A stretch of DNA of 64,000 nt from DAIDJM01 sp964250215 (GCA_964250215.1 CAXUEX010000001.1:1-64000), one strand, 5' to 3'; shown: positions 49,312 through 61,885, counted from the stretch's first letter. The notes: generated by a model not told the origin, from the letters alone. Program-made: numbers and translations.

Positions 49312-49340
49312 CTTTAGGGTGCGCACTCTAACTGCGTCAA
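49312..49340 (-). promoter_or_regulatory. Predicted sigma-70 promoter of the DUF1302-YCF48-MMPL operon
   Basis: On the minus strand TTGACG (49340-49335) is followed after 17 bases by CTAAAG (49317-49312), about 65 bases upstream of the GTG. The -35 fit is good and the -10 is weak. The rest of the 253-base space to clpP also holds an inverted repeat CCTGGG-G-CCCAGG (49386-49398); I see no gene in it. Confidence 0.4.
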
Positions 49341-49498
49341 GCAAGTCACGGTGGGACGTTACACGTTGGCCACAGTGCGCCCGCGCCTGGGGCCCAGGCT
49401 GGGTGGCTTCTCCCGCTGGCTCCGTGTTGCGGCCAGTCTCGACAAGCGCCTAGCCCTGCCCCACCTTCCGGCGCGACCCTATCGGAGACGCCATCCGC

Positions 49499-50170
49499 AT
49501 GATCCCCCTGAACCGGCGACTGCAAGACGAGCCGGAGCACGATCCCGAAGTGCCGGAGCCGATCGGCCCCGAGCCGCGGGAGCCAGACGAAAACCGCACG
49601 CTTTCCAGCCCGATCAACGAGCTGGAAAGCCGGCTGCTGAAGCAGCGCAAGGTGCTGATTTTCGGCGCGATCAACGACCGTGTGGCGCGCGACGTCACCG
49701 GAAGGCTGCTTGCGCTTGCCAGCGCCAGCGCCGACCCGATCGATGTGTACGTGAACTCGCCCGGCGGCCATGTGGAGAGCGGCGACACGATCCACGACAT
49801 GATCCGGTTCGTGGATGCCGAGGCACCGGTACGCATGATCGGCACGGGATGGGTGGCCAGCGCCGGCGCGTTGATCTTCCTAGCCGGCAGGAAGGAACGC
49901 CGGTTCTGCCTGCCGAAGACCCGTTTTCTGCTGCACCAGCCGATGGGCGGCGTGCGCGGGCCGGCCGTGGACATCGCCATCGAGGCGCGGGAGATCGTGA
50001 AGATGCGGGAGCGGCTGAACCGGCTGATCGCGACCGAGACCGGGCAGGCCTACGAGAAAGTGGCTAAGGATACCGACCGTAATTACTGGATGAGCGCCGA
50101 GGAGGCGATCACCTACGGCATGGTGGGCAGTATTATCTCGAGCATGAAGCAGTTGCCTCTGGCGGCATAA
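49499..50170 (+). CDS. clpP: ATP-dependent Clp protease proteolytic subunit, divergent ClpP paralogue
   Basis: A 223-residue serine protease of the ClpP family. The triad is present: Ser 121 in WVASAGALIF, His 146 in LLHQPMGG and Asp 193 in DTDRNYWMSAEEA. NSPGGHVESGDTIHDMI is the conserved substrate-cleft motif. It has an N-terminal extension rich in Pro, Glu and Asp (about 9-35) and the catalytic loop reads VASAGA instead of AASMGA. No clpX or tig adjoins, so this is probably a second ClpP rather than the housekeeping copy. A rho-independent terminator follows. Confidence 0.88.
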   Translation: MIPLNRRLQDEPEHDPEVPEPIGPEPREPDENRTLSSPINELESRLLKQRKVLIFGAINDRVARDVTGRLLALASASADPIDVYVNSPGGHVESGDTIHDMIRFVDAEAPVRMIGTGWVASAGALIFLAGRKERRFCLPKTRFLLHQPMGGVRGPAVDIAIEAREIVKMRERLNRLIATETGQAYEKVAKDTDRNYWMSAEEAITYGMVGSIISSMKQLPLAA

Positions 50171-50176
50171 GCCTGC

Positions 50177-50214
50177 GCCGGCGGCAGGGCGAGTTGCCCC
50201 GACCGCCGGCTTTT
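50177..50214 (+). terminator. Rho-independent terminator after clpP
   Basis: GCCGGCGG (50177-50184) pairs with CCGCCGGC (50203-50210), with an inner GGGC/GCCC stem, and is followed by TTTT. Confidence 0.75.
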
Positions 50215-50219
50215 ATGCA

Positions 50220-50429
50220 TCAGGTCCGGACGCTGCCCCTGAGCGCGGGTGGGTCGCTCGCCGGGAAGCTCTCGCGACTGGCTTCGTCGACTCGCTCGTC
50301 TGGCGTCTCGTCGAAATCTTCCTCGTCGTCCTCTTCGTCCTCACCTTCGTCGTCGATCTCGTCGTCGGGGTCGTTGTCCTCGATCTCGTTGTCTTCGGGC
50401 TCTTCTTGGGTCTCACGGGTGCCGCTCAT
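50220..50429 (-). CDS. Acidic small protein with C-terminal ESFPASDPPA motif
   Basis: A 69-residue protein of which about half is Glu or Asp (for example NEIEDNDPDDEIDDEGEDEE), ending in VDEASRESFPASDPPALRG. Short proteins ending in a similar EASxESFPASDPP motif are widespread in proteobacteria and have no known function. The ATG at 50429 has AGGAG six bases upstream; the ATG at 50459 is less likely. Expected to be disordered except for the C-terminal motif. It lies between clpP (convergent) and psd (same strand, 70 bases upstream). Confidence 0.6.
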   Translation of the reverse strand: MSGTRETQEEPEDNEIEDNDPDDEIDDEGEDEEDDEEDFDETPDERVDEASRESFPASDPPALRGSVRT

Positions 50430-50498
50430 CTCGATCTCCTGCATGGCGCCCGTGGGCAACGCAGCCGCGCAAGGCGGTTTCCTTTGAGCGAGCTTCGT

Positions 50499-51170
50499 TC
50501 AAGACGGGGAGACGATCGCCATCACCGTCTCGCCGCCCACTGCGATCTGGCCGGGTGACACGAGGGGGGTGATGCCTTCCGGCAGGTAAAGGTCGGTGCG
50601 GCTGCCGAAGCGGATTAGCCCGAAGCGGTCCCCGGCCGCGAGCGTGTCGCGCTCGCGCGGCTCGCAGACGATGCGGCGGGCCACGAGGCCGGCGATCTGC
50701 ACCACGGCCAGCGTGCCGCCGCCGGGCAGCGCGATGGCGAGGGCGTTGCGCTCGTTGGTCTCGCTCGCCTTGTCGAGGCTCGCATCGAGGAAGCGGCCCG
50801 CGCGATAGGCGATGCGCATCACGGTGCCGTTGGCCGGCACGCGGTTGATGTGAACATCAATGATGGAGAGAAAAGTGGCGATCCTCCAGCGCGGCGCCTC
50901 GCCCAGGCCCAGCTCCGGCGGCGGCGCGGCCATGACGATAGAAACGATGTGACCGTCAGCCGGCGCCAGGATCGCGCCCGGCAGGGGCGGCACCACCCGT
51001 TCCGGGTCGCGGAAGAAGAAGGCGCAGAATGCCGCGAAGCCGAGCCCCGCGGCGGCGACGGCCGGGTGCAGGAACAGCCCCGCCGCGGCAAGCCCAAGCC
51101 CCCCGGCAATGAAGGGCATCCCGGCCCGGTGCGGCCGAGCCAGCACGAGCCGCCAAGAAGAAAGCGCCAT
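50499..51170 (-). CDS. psd: Phosphatidylserine decarboxylase, short (archaeal-type) form
   Basis: Converts phosphatidylserine to phosphatidylethanolamine at the inner membrane. The 223-residue proenzyme has two hydrophobic N-terminal segments (about 16-53), FFRDPERVVPPLPGAILAPADG (about 51-73), HINRVPANGTV and the self-cleavage site RFGSR, where Ser 190 becomes the pyruvoyl group. The ATG at 51170 gives the family length; the longer frame to 51308 enters an AT-rich intergenic patch. A pssA gene, the usual partner, is not seen. Confidence 0.9.
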   Translation of the reverse strand: MALSSWRLVLARPHRAGMPFIAGGLGLAAAGLFLHPAVAAAGLGFAAFCAFFFRDPERVVPPLPGAILAPADGHIVSIVMAAPPPELGLGEAPRWRIATFLSIIDVHINRVPANGTVMRIAYRAGRFLDASLDKASETNERNALAIALPGGGTLAVVQIAGLVARRIVCEPRERDTLAAGDRFGLIRFGSRTDLYLPEGITPLVSPGQIAVGGETVMAIVSPS

Positions 51171-51225
51171 GACAAGGCGGATGGGTGTCGCCGCGGTCCG
51201 GGTCAAGTTCACGAAAGTTTCCTTG

Positions 51226-51270
51226 CTTCTTTCTTTCAATAAAGAAGGATTTTGGATTTTTTTAAAAAAA
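51226..51270. repeat. AT-rich intergenic patch with hairpin and 14-base palindrome
   Basis: In the 191-base space between divergent psd and glmU, CTTCTTT (51226-51232) pairs with AAAGAAG (51241-51247) around an 8-base loop, and seven T followed by seven A (51257-51270) form a second palindrome. A related CTTTCTT...AAGAAAG palindrome occurs at 59778-59795. The patch is far richer in A+T than the surroundings and presumably holds the promoters of both genes, though I cannot assign boxes with confidence. Confidence 0.5.
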
Positions 51271-51361
51271 GAACCAAGAGGCTTTGATTCGTAATTGGGG
51301 GTAATCAAACGTGCGACGTTGCCGGTTGCCGTGGCGCGCGCGGCGCAGGTACAGGGGCGGC

Positions 51362-52675
51362 ATGGAGCGCGTGGCGGTGATTTTGGCGGCGGGGCTGGGC
51401 ACGCGCATGAAATCGGTGCGGCCGAAGGCGGCGCACGCCATCGCCGGCCGACCCATGCTGCTCCATCTCATTGAGGCGGCCGCGCAGGTGTTTTCCCGCA
51501 TCGTGGTGGTGATCGGCCCGAATATGCCGGAACTGGAACGCCTGGCGGCGCCACACGCGCTGGTTGTGCAACGCGAACGGCTTGGCACGGGCCATGCCGC
51601 TTTGCAGGCGGCTGGCGCATTTGGCGCCGGCGAGGTGGCGATCCTATTCGCCGACAACCCGCTGATCCGGCCGGACACTTTGTGCGCGCTGCTGGCGGCG
51701 CGGCAATCGCGGGGCGCTGGCTTGGCGCTGATGGCCATGCGCCCCGCCGATCCCGGACAATACGGGCGGCTGGTTGTCCGGGATGGCACCGTGCTGCGCA
51801 TCGTGGAATGGGCCGATGCGAGCGAAACCGAGCGGGCGCTTCCGCTGTGCAACGCGGGCGCGCTGTGCGGCGCCGCGCCGCGCCTGGCCAGCTGGTTGCG
51901 TGAGATTCGGCCGCAGAACGCAAAAGGCGAGTTCTATCTGACCGATGTGGTGGCGCTGGCGGTGCGCGACGGAGCCTGCGTGACGTATGCCGAGGGGCCG
52001 GAGGCCGAGCTGCGCGGGATCAATTCGCGTGCGGAACTGGCAGCGGCTGAGGCGGCAATGCAGGTGCGTTTGCGCGCGGCGGCGATGTCCGGCGGCGCGA
52101 GTTTCACGGCGCCGGAGACGGTTTTTCTATCCTTCGACACCGTGCTGGCGCCGGATACGGAAATTGGGCCTTTCACCGTGTTCGGGCCGGGCGTGCTTGT
52201 GGAGGGGGCAGCGGAAATCCGCGCCTTCAGCCATCTGGAGGGATGCCGCGTGCAGGCAGGCGCGGTGGTGGGACCATATGCGCGGCTGCGGCCCGGCACG
52301 GTGGTGGGGCCTGGCGCGCATGTGGGCAATTTCGTGGAGCTGAAAGCGGTTTCGCTCGGCGCGGGTGCCAAGGCCAACCATCTGACCTATCTGGGCGATG
52401 CCGAAATCGGCGCCGGCACGAATATCGGCGCCGGCACGATCACTTGCAACTATGATGGTTTCGCCAAGCACCGGACGCGCATCGGGGCGAACGTGTTCGT
52501 GGGATCGGATGCTGTACTGGTAGCGCCGGTGGCGCTGGGCGATGGCGCGTTCGTGGCGGCGGGCAGCGTGATCACCGAAAATGTGGCGCCGGACGCGATG
52601 GCTTTCGGCCGGGCGCGCCAGGCGGCCAAGCCCGGTGCCGGCGCGGCATTTCGGGCGCGAAAGGGAAAGCGCTGA
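51362..52675 (+). CDS. glmU: Bifunctional GlmU: glucosamine-1-phosphate acetyltransferase / UDP-GlcNAc pyrophosphorylase
   Basis: Makes UDP-GlcNAc for peptidoglycan and lipopolysaccharide. The 437-residue protein has an N-terminal uridyltransferase domain (AVILAAGLGTRMKSVRPKA, about 4-22; LGTGHAALQA; FADNP with the metal Asp) and a C-terminal left-handed beta-helix of hexapeptide repeats (about 240-425) with the acetyltransferase motif HLTYLGDAEIGAGTNIGAGTITCNYDG. The start at 51362 gives the normal N-terminus. It is immediately followed by glmS (TGATG overlap), so both steps toward UDP-GlcNAc are coupled. Confidence 0.95.
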   Translation: MERVAVILAAGLGTRMKSVRPKAAHAIAGRPMLLHLIEAAAQVFSRIVVVIGPNMPELERLAAPHALVVQRERLGTGHAALQAAGAFGAGEVAILFADNPLIRPDTLCALLAARQSRGAGLALMAMRPADPGQYGRLVVRDGTVLRIVEWADASETERALPLCNAGALCGAAPRLASWLREIRPQNAKGEFYLTDVVALAVRDGACVTYAEGPEAELRGINSRAELAAAEAAMQVRLRAAAMSGGASFTAPETVFLSFDTVLAPDTEIGPFTVFGPGVLVEGAAEIRAFSHLEGCRVQAGAVVGPYARLRPGTVVGPGAHVGNFVELKAVSLGAGAKANHLTYLGDAEIGAGTNIGAGTITCNYDGFAKHRTRIGANVFVGSDAVLVAPVALGDGAFVAAGSVITENVAPDAMAFGRARQAAKPGAGAAFRARKGKR

Positions 52676-54501
52676 TGTGCGGCATCGTCGGTGTGATCGG
52701 GCGCGGGGCGGCCACCCCGAAGCTGCTGGATGCGCTGCAGCGCCTGGAATATCGCGGCTACGACAGTGCCGGCATTGCCACTCTGGTGAATGGCCACATC
52801 GAACGCCGCCGCGCGGAGGGCAAGCTGGCCAATCTGGCGCGCGCGATCGAAGCGCAACCGCTGCCTGGCAGCACCGGCATCGGGCACACGCGCTGGGCAA
52901 CGCACGGCGCACCCACGGAGACGAACGCGCATCCGCACGGCACGGTGCGGGTGAGCCTGGTGCATAACGGGATTATCGAGAACCATGCCGAGCTGCGGCG
53001 CGAGCTGGAGGCGGCCGGCCAGGAATTCTCCACCGAGACCGACACCGAAACGGTAGCGCAACTGCTGGATTATTTGCTGGCGCAAGGGGCTTCTCCGGAG
53101 GAAGCGGCGCGCGATGCGTTCCGACGGCTGGAAGGAGCTTATGCGCTGGCCGCCATCTTTGCCGGGCATGGCGAGCTGATGATCGGCGCGCAGCACGGTG
53201 CGCCGCTGGCGGTGGGATATGGCGAGGGCGAGATGTATCTCGGCTCCGACGCGCTGGCGCTTGCGCCGCTAACCCGCCAGATCGCGTATCTGCACGATGG
53301 CGATTGGACGGTGGTTTCCGGCGATGGCGCGCGCGTGTTTGAGGCTTCGGGCGCAGAAGCGCGGCGCGAGGTGAAGCAGACGGCGCTTTCCGGTGCGGCG
53401 ATCGGCAAGGGCGGCTTCCGGCATTACATGGAAAAGGAGCTGCACGAGCATCCGGCCGTGATCGGCGACAGTCTGCGCCGCATGGTGGATCCAGCAACGC
53501 GGGCGGTGACGCTGCCGGAACTGCCGGTGGATTTCGCGCAGGTGCCGCGCGCCACGTTCACGGCCTGCGGCTCGGCGTTCTATGCTGCGTTGGTTGGCCG
53601 CAACTGGTTTGAATCGCTGGCCAGATTGCCGGCGGACGCGGATGTGGCGAGTGAGTTCCGCTATCGCGAGCCGCCGCTGCCGCCGGGAGGTTTAGGCTTG
53701 CTCGTGAGCCAGAGCGGCGAGACGGCCGATACATTGGCCGCCCTGCGGACCATGAAGGCCGCGGGACAGAAGATAGTATCGGTGCTGAACGTGCCGGAGA
53801 GCAGCATGGCGCGCGAAAGCGATGCGGTGCTGCGCACGGTGGCGGGCCCGGAAATCGGCGTGGCGAGCACGAAGGCGTTCACGGCGCAGCTTGCGGTGCT
53901 GGCCTGCCTGGCAATCGCGGCGGCGCGGGCGCGCGGCACGATTGACGCGGCGCGCGAGGGCGCGTTGACGCAGGCACTGCTGCATGTGCCGGGGCTGGCA
54001 GCAGAAATCCTGGACCGGTCGGGTGACGCGGTGCAGCGCATCGCCGCGCGCGTGGCGGAAGCGCGGGACGTGCTGTATCTCGGCCGCGGCAATTGCTTTC
54101 CGATCGCCATGGAAGGCGCGCTGAAGCTGAAGGAGATCAGCTACATCCATGCGGAGGGATATGCCGCTGGCGAAATGAAGCACGGGCCGATCGCGCTGAT
54201 CGATCGCGCGGTGCCGATCATTGGGCTGGCCCCGTCCGGGCCGCTGTTCGAAAAGACTGCATCCAATTTGCAGGAGGCGCAGGCGCGCGGCGGACAGATC
54301 GTGCTGTTCACCGATGCGGCCGGCGCCGAGCGTCTGGGCCATATCGCGGTGGAGACGCTGGTGCTGCCGGATGTGGATCCGTTCGCGGCACCCTTGCTGT
54401 ATGCAATCCCCGTTCAGTGGCTCGCGTATTGCGTGGCGGTGCTGAAGGGCACGGATGTGGACCAGCCGCGCAACCTGGCAAAGTCGGTGACGGTGGAGTG
54501 A
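52675..54501 (+). CDS. glmS: Glutamine--fructose-6-phosphate aminotransferase (isomerizing)
   Basis: Forms glucosamine-6-phosphate from fructose-6-phosphate and glutamine. The 608-residue enzyme begins MCGIVGVIG, with Cys 2 as glutaminase nucleophile, has GHTRWATHG (glutamine site, about 72-80) and two SIS domains (about 285-430 and 455-600; SQSGETADT, YASAGE-like YAAGEMKHGPIALID). The C-terminal end DQPRNLAKSVTVE is canonical. The ATG overlaps the glmU stop. A GC-rich terminator follows, shared with convergent glnA. Confidence 0.96.
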   Translation: MCGIVGVIGRGAATPKLLDALQRLEYRGYDSAGIATLVNGHIERRRAEGKLANLARAIEAQPLPGSTGIGHTRWATHGAPTETNAHPHGTVRVSLVHNGIIENHAELRRELEAAGQEFSTETDTETVAQLLDYLLAQGASPEEAARDAFRRLEGAYALAAIFAGHGELMIGAQHGAPLAVGYGEGEMYLGSDALALAPLTRQIAYLHDGDWTVVSGDGARVFEASGAEARREVKQTALSGAAIGKGGFRHYMEKELHEHPAVIGDSLRRMVDPATRAVTLPELPVDFAQVPRATFTACGSAFYAALVGRNWFESLARLPADADVASEFRYREPPLPPGGLGLLVSQSGETADTLAALRTMKAAGQKIVSVLNVPESSMARESDAVLRTVAGPEIGVASTKAFTAQLAVLACLAIAAARARGTIDAAREGALTQALLHVPGLAAEILDRSGDAVQRIAARVAEARDVLYLGRGNCFPIAMEGALKLKEISYIHAEGYAAGEMKHGPIALIDRAVPIIGLAPSGPLFEKTASNLQEAQARGGQIVLFTDAAGAERLGHIAVETLVLPDVDPFAAPLLYAIPVQWLAYCVAVLKGTDVDQPRNLAKSVTVE

Positions 54502-54502
54502 C

Positions 54503-54528
54503 CGGCGGGGCGGTGCCCGCCGATGTTT
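54503..54528 (+). terminator. Intrinsic terminator between convergent glmS and glnA
   Basis: CGGCGGG (54503-54509) pairs with CCCGCCG (54516-54522) around a 6-base loop, with TTTT at 54525-54528 on the plus strand. It lies in the 28 bases between the two stop codons. Confidence 0.7.
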
Positions 54529-54529
54529 T

Positions 54530-55957
54530 CTACACCGAGTAGTACATCTCGAATTCCACGGGATGCGGCGTGTGTTCGAAGCGAAATACCTCGGTCCACT
54601 TCAGATCGATGTAGCTCTCGATCTGGTCCTTTCCGAACACGTCGCCGGTCAGCAGGAAATCGTGGTCGGCGGCCAGCGCACCGAGCGCCTCGCGCAAGGA
54701 CCCGCACACGGTGGGAATGCCCTTCAGCTCCTCGGGCGGCAGGTCGTAGAGGTCCTTGTCCATCGGGTCGCCGGGGTGAATCTTGTTTCGGATACCGTCC
54801 AATCCCGCCATCAGCATGGCGGCGAACGCCAGATACGGATTGGCGGTGGGATCGGGAAACCGCACCTCCACGCGCTTGGCTTTCGGGTTTGTGGCATACG
54901 GGATGCGGCACGAGGCCGAACGGTTACGCGCCGAATAGGCCAGCAGCACCGGCGCCTCGAAACCCGGAATCAGCCGCTTGTAGCTGTTCGTACTGGGGTT
55001 GGTGAAGGCGTTCAGCGCCTTTGCATGCTTGATGATTCCGCCGATGTAGTGCAGCGCCATTTCCGATAGATCGGCGTACGCGTTGCCAGCAAACAGCGGC
55101 TTGCCGCTCTTCCAGATCGATTGGTGCACGTGCATGCCGCTGCCGTTGTCGCCATACACCGGTTTCGGCATGAAAGTGGCGGTCTTGCCGTAGCTGTGCG
55201 CCACGTTGTGGATGCAGTATTTGTAGATCTGCAGGTGGTCCGCCATGCGCACCAGCGGGCCGAATTTCATGCCAAGCTCGTGCTGGCTCTGCGCCACTTC
55301 GTGGTGGTGCTTCTCCACGATCACGCCCATCTCGCCCATGGAGCTGAGCATCTCGGCGCGCAGATCGCTCTCGCTGTCCACCGGCGGCACCGGGAAATAG
55401 CCGCCCTTGATGCCGGGGCGGTGGCCCATATTGCCTTCCGGATAGTCCTTGAGCGACGCCTGCGGGCCTTCCTGGCTGTCGAGCTGGTAGATGCCGTAAT
55501 TGCCGCCGGTGCCGAACTTCACTGTGTCGAACACGAAAAATTCGGCTTCGGGGCCAAAGAAAGCAGTGTCGCCGATACCGGAGGCTTTCAGATACTGCTC
55601 GGCTTTTTTGGCGGTCCCGCGCGGATCGCGGCTGTACGGCTGGCCGGTGGAAGGCTCCACGATGTCACAGAAAAGAATCAAGCTCGGCTTGGCCGAGAAC
55701 GGGTCCATCGTCGCGGTGGCCGCATCCGGCATCAGGATCATGTCGCTCTCGTTAATCGCCTTCCAGCCGGCGATCGAGGAACCATCGAACATGATGCCGT
55801 CACGGAACACGTCTTCGTCGATGGTGCTCACGTGCTGCGCGGTGTGCTGCCACTTGCCGCGCGGATCGGTGAAGCGGAGATCGACATACTCCACCGAATT
55901 CTCCCGCAGCAGCTCCATCACGTGCTCGGGCCCGTGCGCCTCGTCGTGTTTCGCCAT
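54530..55957 (-). CDS. glnA: Glutamine synthetase, type I
   Basis: Assimilates ammonia into glutamine. The 475-residue protein has [18 protein letters not shown] (56-73), the metal-binding [12 protein letters not shown] (133-144), [10 protein letters not shown] (271-280), [21 protein letters not shown] (ATP site, 327-347) and Tyr 404 in [10 protein letters not shown], the adenylylation site used by GlnE. So it is probably controlled by PII and adenylylation. It lies downstream of glnB on the same strand, separated by 93 bases holding a terminator-like hairpin; GAGG precedes the ATG. Confidence 0.96.
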   Translation of the reverse strand: MAKHDEAHGPEHVMELLRENSVEYVDLRFTDPRGKWQHTAQHVSTIDEDVFRDGIMFDGSSIAGWKAINESDMILMPDAATATMDPFSAKPSLILFCDIVEPSTGQPYSRDPRGTAKKAEQYLKASGIGDTAFFGPEAEFFVFDTVKFGTGGNYGIYQLDSQEGPQASLKDYPEGNMGHRPGIKGGYFPVPPVDSESDLRAEMLSSMGEMGVIVEKHHHEVAQSQHELGMKFGPLVRMADHLQIYKYCIHNVAHSYGKTATFMPKPVYGDNGSGMHVHQSIWKSGKPLFAGNAYADLSEMALHYIGGIIKHAKALNAFTNPSTNSYKRLIPGFEAPVLLAYSARNRSASCRIPYATNPKAKRVEVRFPDPTANPYLAFAAMLMAGLDGIRNKIHPGDPMDKDLYDLPPEELKGIPTVCGSLREALGALAADHDFLLTGDVFGKDQIESYIDLKWTEVFRFEHTPHPVEFEMYYSV

Positions 55958-55974
55958 GTGACCTCGATGTCCCC

Positions 55975-55999
55975 AAAAAAAGCGTGCGCCGATCGGCGC
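55975..55999 (-). terminator. Terminator-like hairpin between glnB and glnA
   Basis: Read on the minus strand, the 14-base palindrome GCGCCGATCGGCGC (55999-55986) is followed within four bases by seven T (55981-55975). This has the form of a rho-independent terminator or attenuator inside the glnB-glnA space, so part of the glnB transcript may end before glnA. Confidence 0.6.
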
Positions 56000-56050
56000 G
56001 GATGGTAGTGCAAGAAGAAGGCCAGTTAGCCTGCCCCTGGACTTCCCTCC

Positions 56051-58549
<2,499 letters not shown>

Positions 58550-58553
<4 letters not shown>

Positions 58554-59749
58554 GCGCGGGCTTCCTGCACCGCGCGCACCACTTTCTCGGCGGCATCGGC
58601 GAGGTTGTCGGCCGAAATGATCTTCAGCCCGGAATTGGCCAGGATTTCCTTGCCCAGCGCCACGTTCGTGCCTTCCAGCCGCACCACCAGCGGCACATCC
58701 AGCGAAACCTCGCGCGCCGCCGCCACCACGCCCTCGGCGATCACGTCGCAGCGCATGATGCCGCCGAAGATGTTCACCAGGATGCCTTCCACGTTCGGAT
58801 CGGAGAGGATGATCTTGAACGCGGCTGTCACTTTCTCGCGCGTGGCGCCGCCGCCGACATCGAGGAAATTCGCCGGCGAGGAGCCATACAGCTTGATGAT
58901 GTCCATGGTTGCCATGGCGAGGCCGGCGCCGTTCACCATGCAGCCGATCACCCCATCCAGCGCCACGTAGTTCAGATCGAAGCGCGCGGCTTCCAGCTCC
59001 TTCGGATCCTCCTCGGATTCGTCGCGCAATGGGCCGAGCTCGGGGTGGCGAAACAGCGCATTGTCGTCGAAACTGATTTTGGCATCCAGCGCCACGAGCT
59101 CCCCGGCATCGGTGACAACCAGCGGGTTGATTTCCACCGTGGAGCCATCGAGCGCCGTGAAAGCGCGGTAGGCGGCATCCACCAGCTTGCCGAACGCCGA
59201 AAGCGTTTTGCCGGAAAGTCCCAAGCCGAAACCGAGCCGGCGCCCGTGATAGGCCGAGAGCCCGGCCGCCGGATCGACCGTGGCGCGCAGGATTTTCTCC
59301 GGCTGCGCCGCTGCAACGTCTTCGATTTCCATGCCGCCCTCGCTGCTGGCGACGATGACCACGCGCGAGCTGGCGCGATCGATGAGCAGCGACAGATAAA
59401 GCTCGCGCGCAATGTCGCAGCCGGCTTCCACATACACGCGCCGCACGTCGCGTCCGGCAGGGCCGGTCTGTTTCGTGATCAGATTATGGCCCAGCATGGC
59501 TTCGGCTGCTTCGCGCACTTCCGCGCCGGAACGTGCCAGGCGCACGCCGCCGCTTCCTTTCGGATCGTCACGGAACCGCCCAGCGCCGCGGCCGCCGGCG
59601 TGGATTTGGGATTTCACCACATAGACAGGGCCGGGAAGCTTGCTGGCGCTTTGCTCGGCTTCTTCCGGCGTCCACGCAACGAAGCCGGGCAGCACGGGCA
59701 CGCCGTAGCCGCGCAGCAGTTCCTTGGCCTGGTATTCGTGGATGTTCAT
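58550..59749 (-). CDS. sucC: Succinate--CoA ligase subunit beta
   Basis: A 399-residue ATP-grasp subunit beginning [35 protein letters not shown] (nucleotide loop, about 45-60), IEINPL-like [21 protein letters not shown] and the C-terminal [14 protein letters not shown] are canonical. It uses ATP or GTP to make succinyl-CoA reversibly with SucD. It follows mdh on the same strand (55-base gap containing a palindrome). Confidence 0.95.
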
Positions 59750-59777
59750 GGGCGCCCAAAGATGAAAGTTCTTTGAA

Positions 59778-59795
59778 TCTTTCTTGCAAGAAAGA
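59778..59795. terminator. 18-base perfect palindrome between mdh and sucC
   Basis: TCTTTCTTGCAAGAAAGA is its own reverse complement and sits in the 55-base AT-rich gap between mdh and sucC. It may be an RNA hairpin processing or attenuation site, or a protein-binding site. It resembles the CTTTCTTTCAATAAAG hairpin in the psd-glmU space. Confidence 0.4.
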
Positions 59796-59804
59796 ACATT
59801 TCTT

Positions 59805-60788
<984 letters not shown>

Positions 60789-60824
60789 CTAGCCGATAGG
60801 CTCGCCGCTGGCCAGGGCCGGCGC

Positions 60825-61871
60825 TCAGGCCGCCTTCTCGCCCCGCAGCCCATGCACCCGCAGATGGTGCCGGAACTGATAGTAGCTCAACCCCAGCCGC
60901 CGCGCCGCCTCGGCCTGGTTGAACCGGCACGCCTCCAGCGCTTGTGTCAGCAGCCGCTTCTCGTAAGCCTTCGTCGCCGTCTCGAAATCCGTCCCCTCGC
61001 CCGCGGGGGCCAGCTTGGTGTCCAGATGCTGGGGGATCGGTTGCGGCAATGTGGCGGCCATATTTGCCGGCACCGGCCGGTGCGGCGAAGCGAACGGATC
61101 CAGGATGACGTCACTCAGCCGTTTTCGCGGGTCGGCCATGCGATAAACGCTGCGCTCCACGGCGTTGCGCAGCTCGCGCACATTGCCCGGCCAATCGTGT
61201 GCCAGCAGCGCCGCCTCGGCTTTCGGCGCAAAGCCGGCGAAAAAGTCGCGGCCGAGCTCTGCGGTCATCTTCTGTGCGAAATGTTCGGCGATCAGCCCGA
61301 TGTCCTCGCGCCGGGCGCGCAGCGGCGGCACCGTGATCACGTCGAAGCTTAACCGGTCCAGCAGATCGGCGCGGAATTTTCCAGTCGCCGCCAGTTCGGG
61401 AAGGTTCACGTTGGTGGCGGCCACGATGCGCACATCCACGCGCAGCGTCTCCGCCCCGCCGACGCGTTCGAACTGGCCATATTCGATGACCCGCAGCAGC
61501 TTCTCCTGCACTGCGGCGCTGGCGGTGGCGATCTCGTCGAGGAAGATCGTGCCGCGATCGGCCTGCTCGAACCGCCCCGGGCGCCGCCGTTGCGCGCCGG
61601 TGAAAGCGCCCGCCTCGTGGCCGAACAGCTCGGTATCCAGCAGCGTCTCGGGCAGCGCGGCGCAGTTCAGCTTCACGAACGGCGCGTCCCAGCGCGCGGA
61701 GAGAAACGCCAGCCGGCCGGCCACCAGTTCCTTGCCGGTGCCGCGCTCGCCAATAACCAGCACGGGCCGGTTCAGCGGCGCAGCCTGGCTGACATGGGCC
61801 AGCATGTCGAGGAAGGCGGGGGCTTGGCCGATCGGAGTGGGAAGTTCGGGCTGGGTTGCCAGTCGGGCCAT
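60825..61871 (-). CDS. pspF: Phage-shock sigma-54 activator PspF
   Basis: A 348-residue bacterial enhancer-binding protein lacking an N-terminal receiver, as PspF does. Walker A GERGTGKE (41-48), the GAFTGA loop that contacts sigma-54 (88-93), Walker B GTIFLDEI (107-114) and a C-terminal Fis-type helix-turn-helix (FNQAEAARRLGLSYYQFRHHL, about 320-340) are all intact. It activates the divergent psp operon and is normally held inactive by PspA. The ATG at 61871 is preferred to 61901. The gene starts 184 bases from the first gene of the psp operon. Confidence 0.92.
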   Translation of the reverse strand: MARLATQPELPTPIGQAPAFLDMLAHVSQAAPLNRPVLVIGERGTGKELVAGRLAFLSARWDAPFVKLNCAALPETLLDTELFGHEAGAFTGAQRRRPGRFEQADRGTIFLDEIATASAAVQEKLLRVIEYGQFERVGGAETLRVDVRIVAATNVNLPELAATGKFRADLLDRLSFDVITVPPLRARREDIGLIAEHFAQKMTAELGRDFFAGFAPKAEAALLAHDWPGNVRELRNAVERSVYRMADPRKRLSDVILDPFASPHRPVPANMAATLPQPIPQHLDTKLAPAGEGTDFETATKAYEKRLLTQALEACRFNQAEAARRLGLSYYQFRHHLRVHGLRGEKAA

Positions 61872-61885
61872 GGCTTGGTGTGTCC

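Noticed and set aside
54530..55957. glnA as a glutamine-synthetase-like polyamine enzyme (PuuA type) linked to the polyamine operon
   Set aside because: It lies with glnB, has the adenylylation Tyr and full type I motifs, and is over 10 kb from the polyamine genes.
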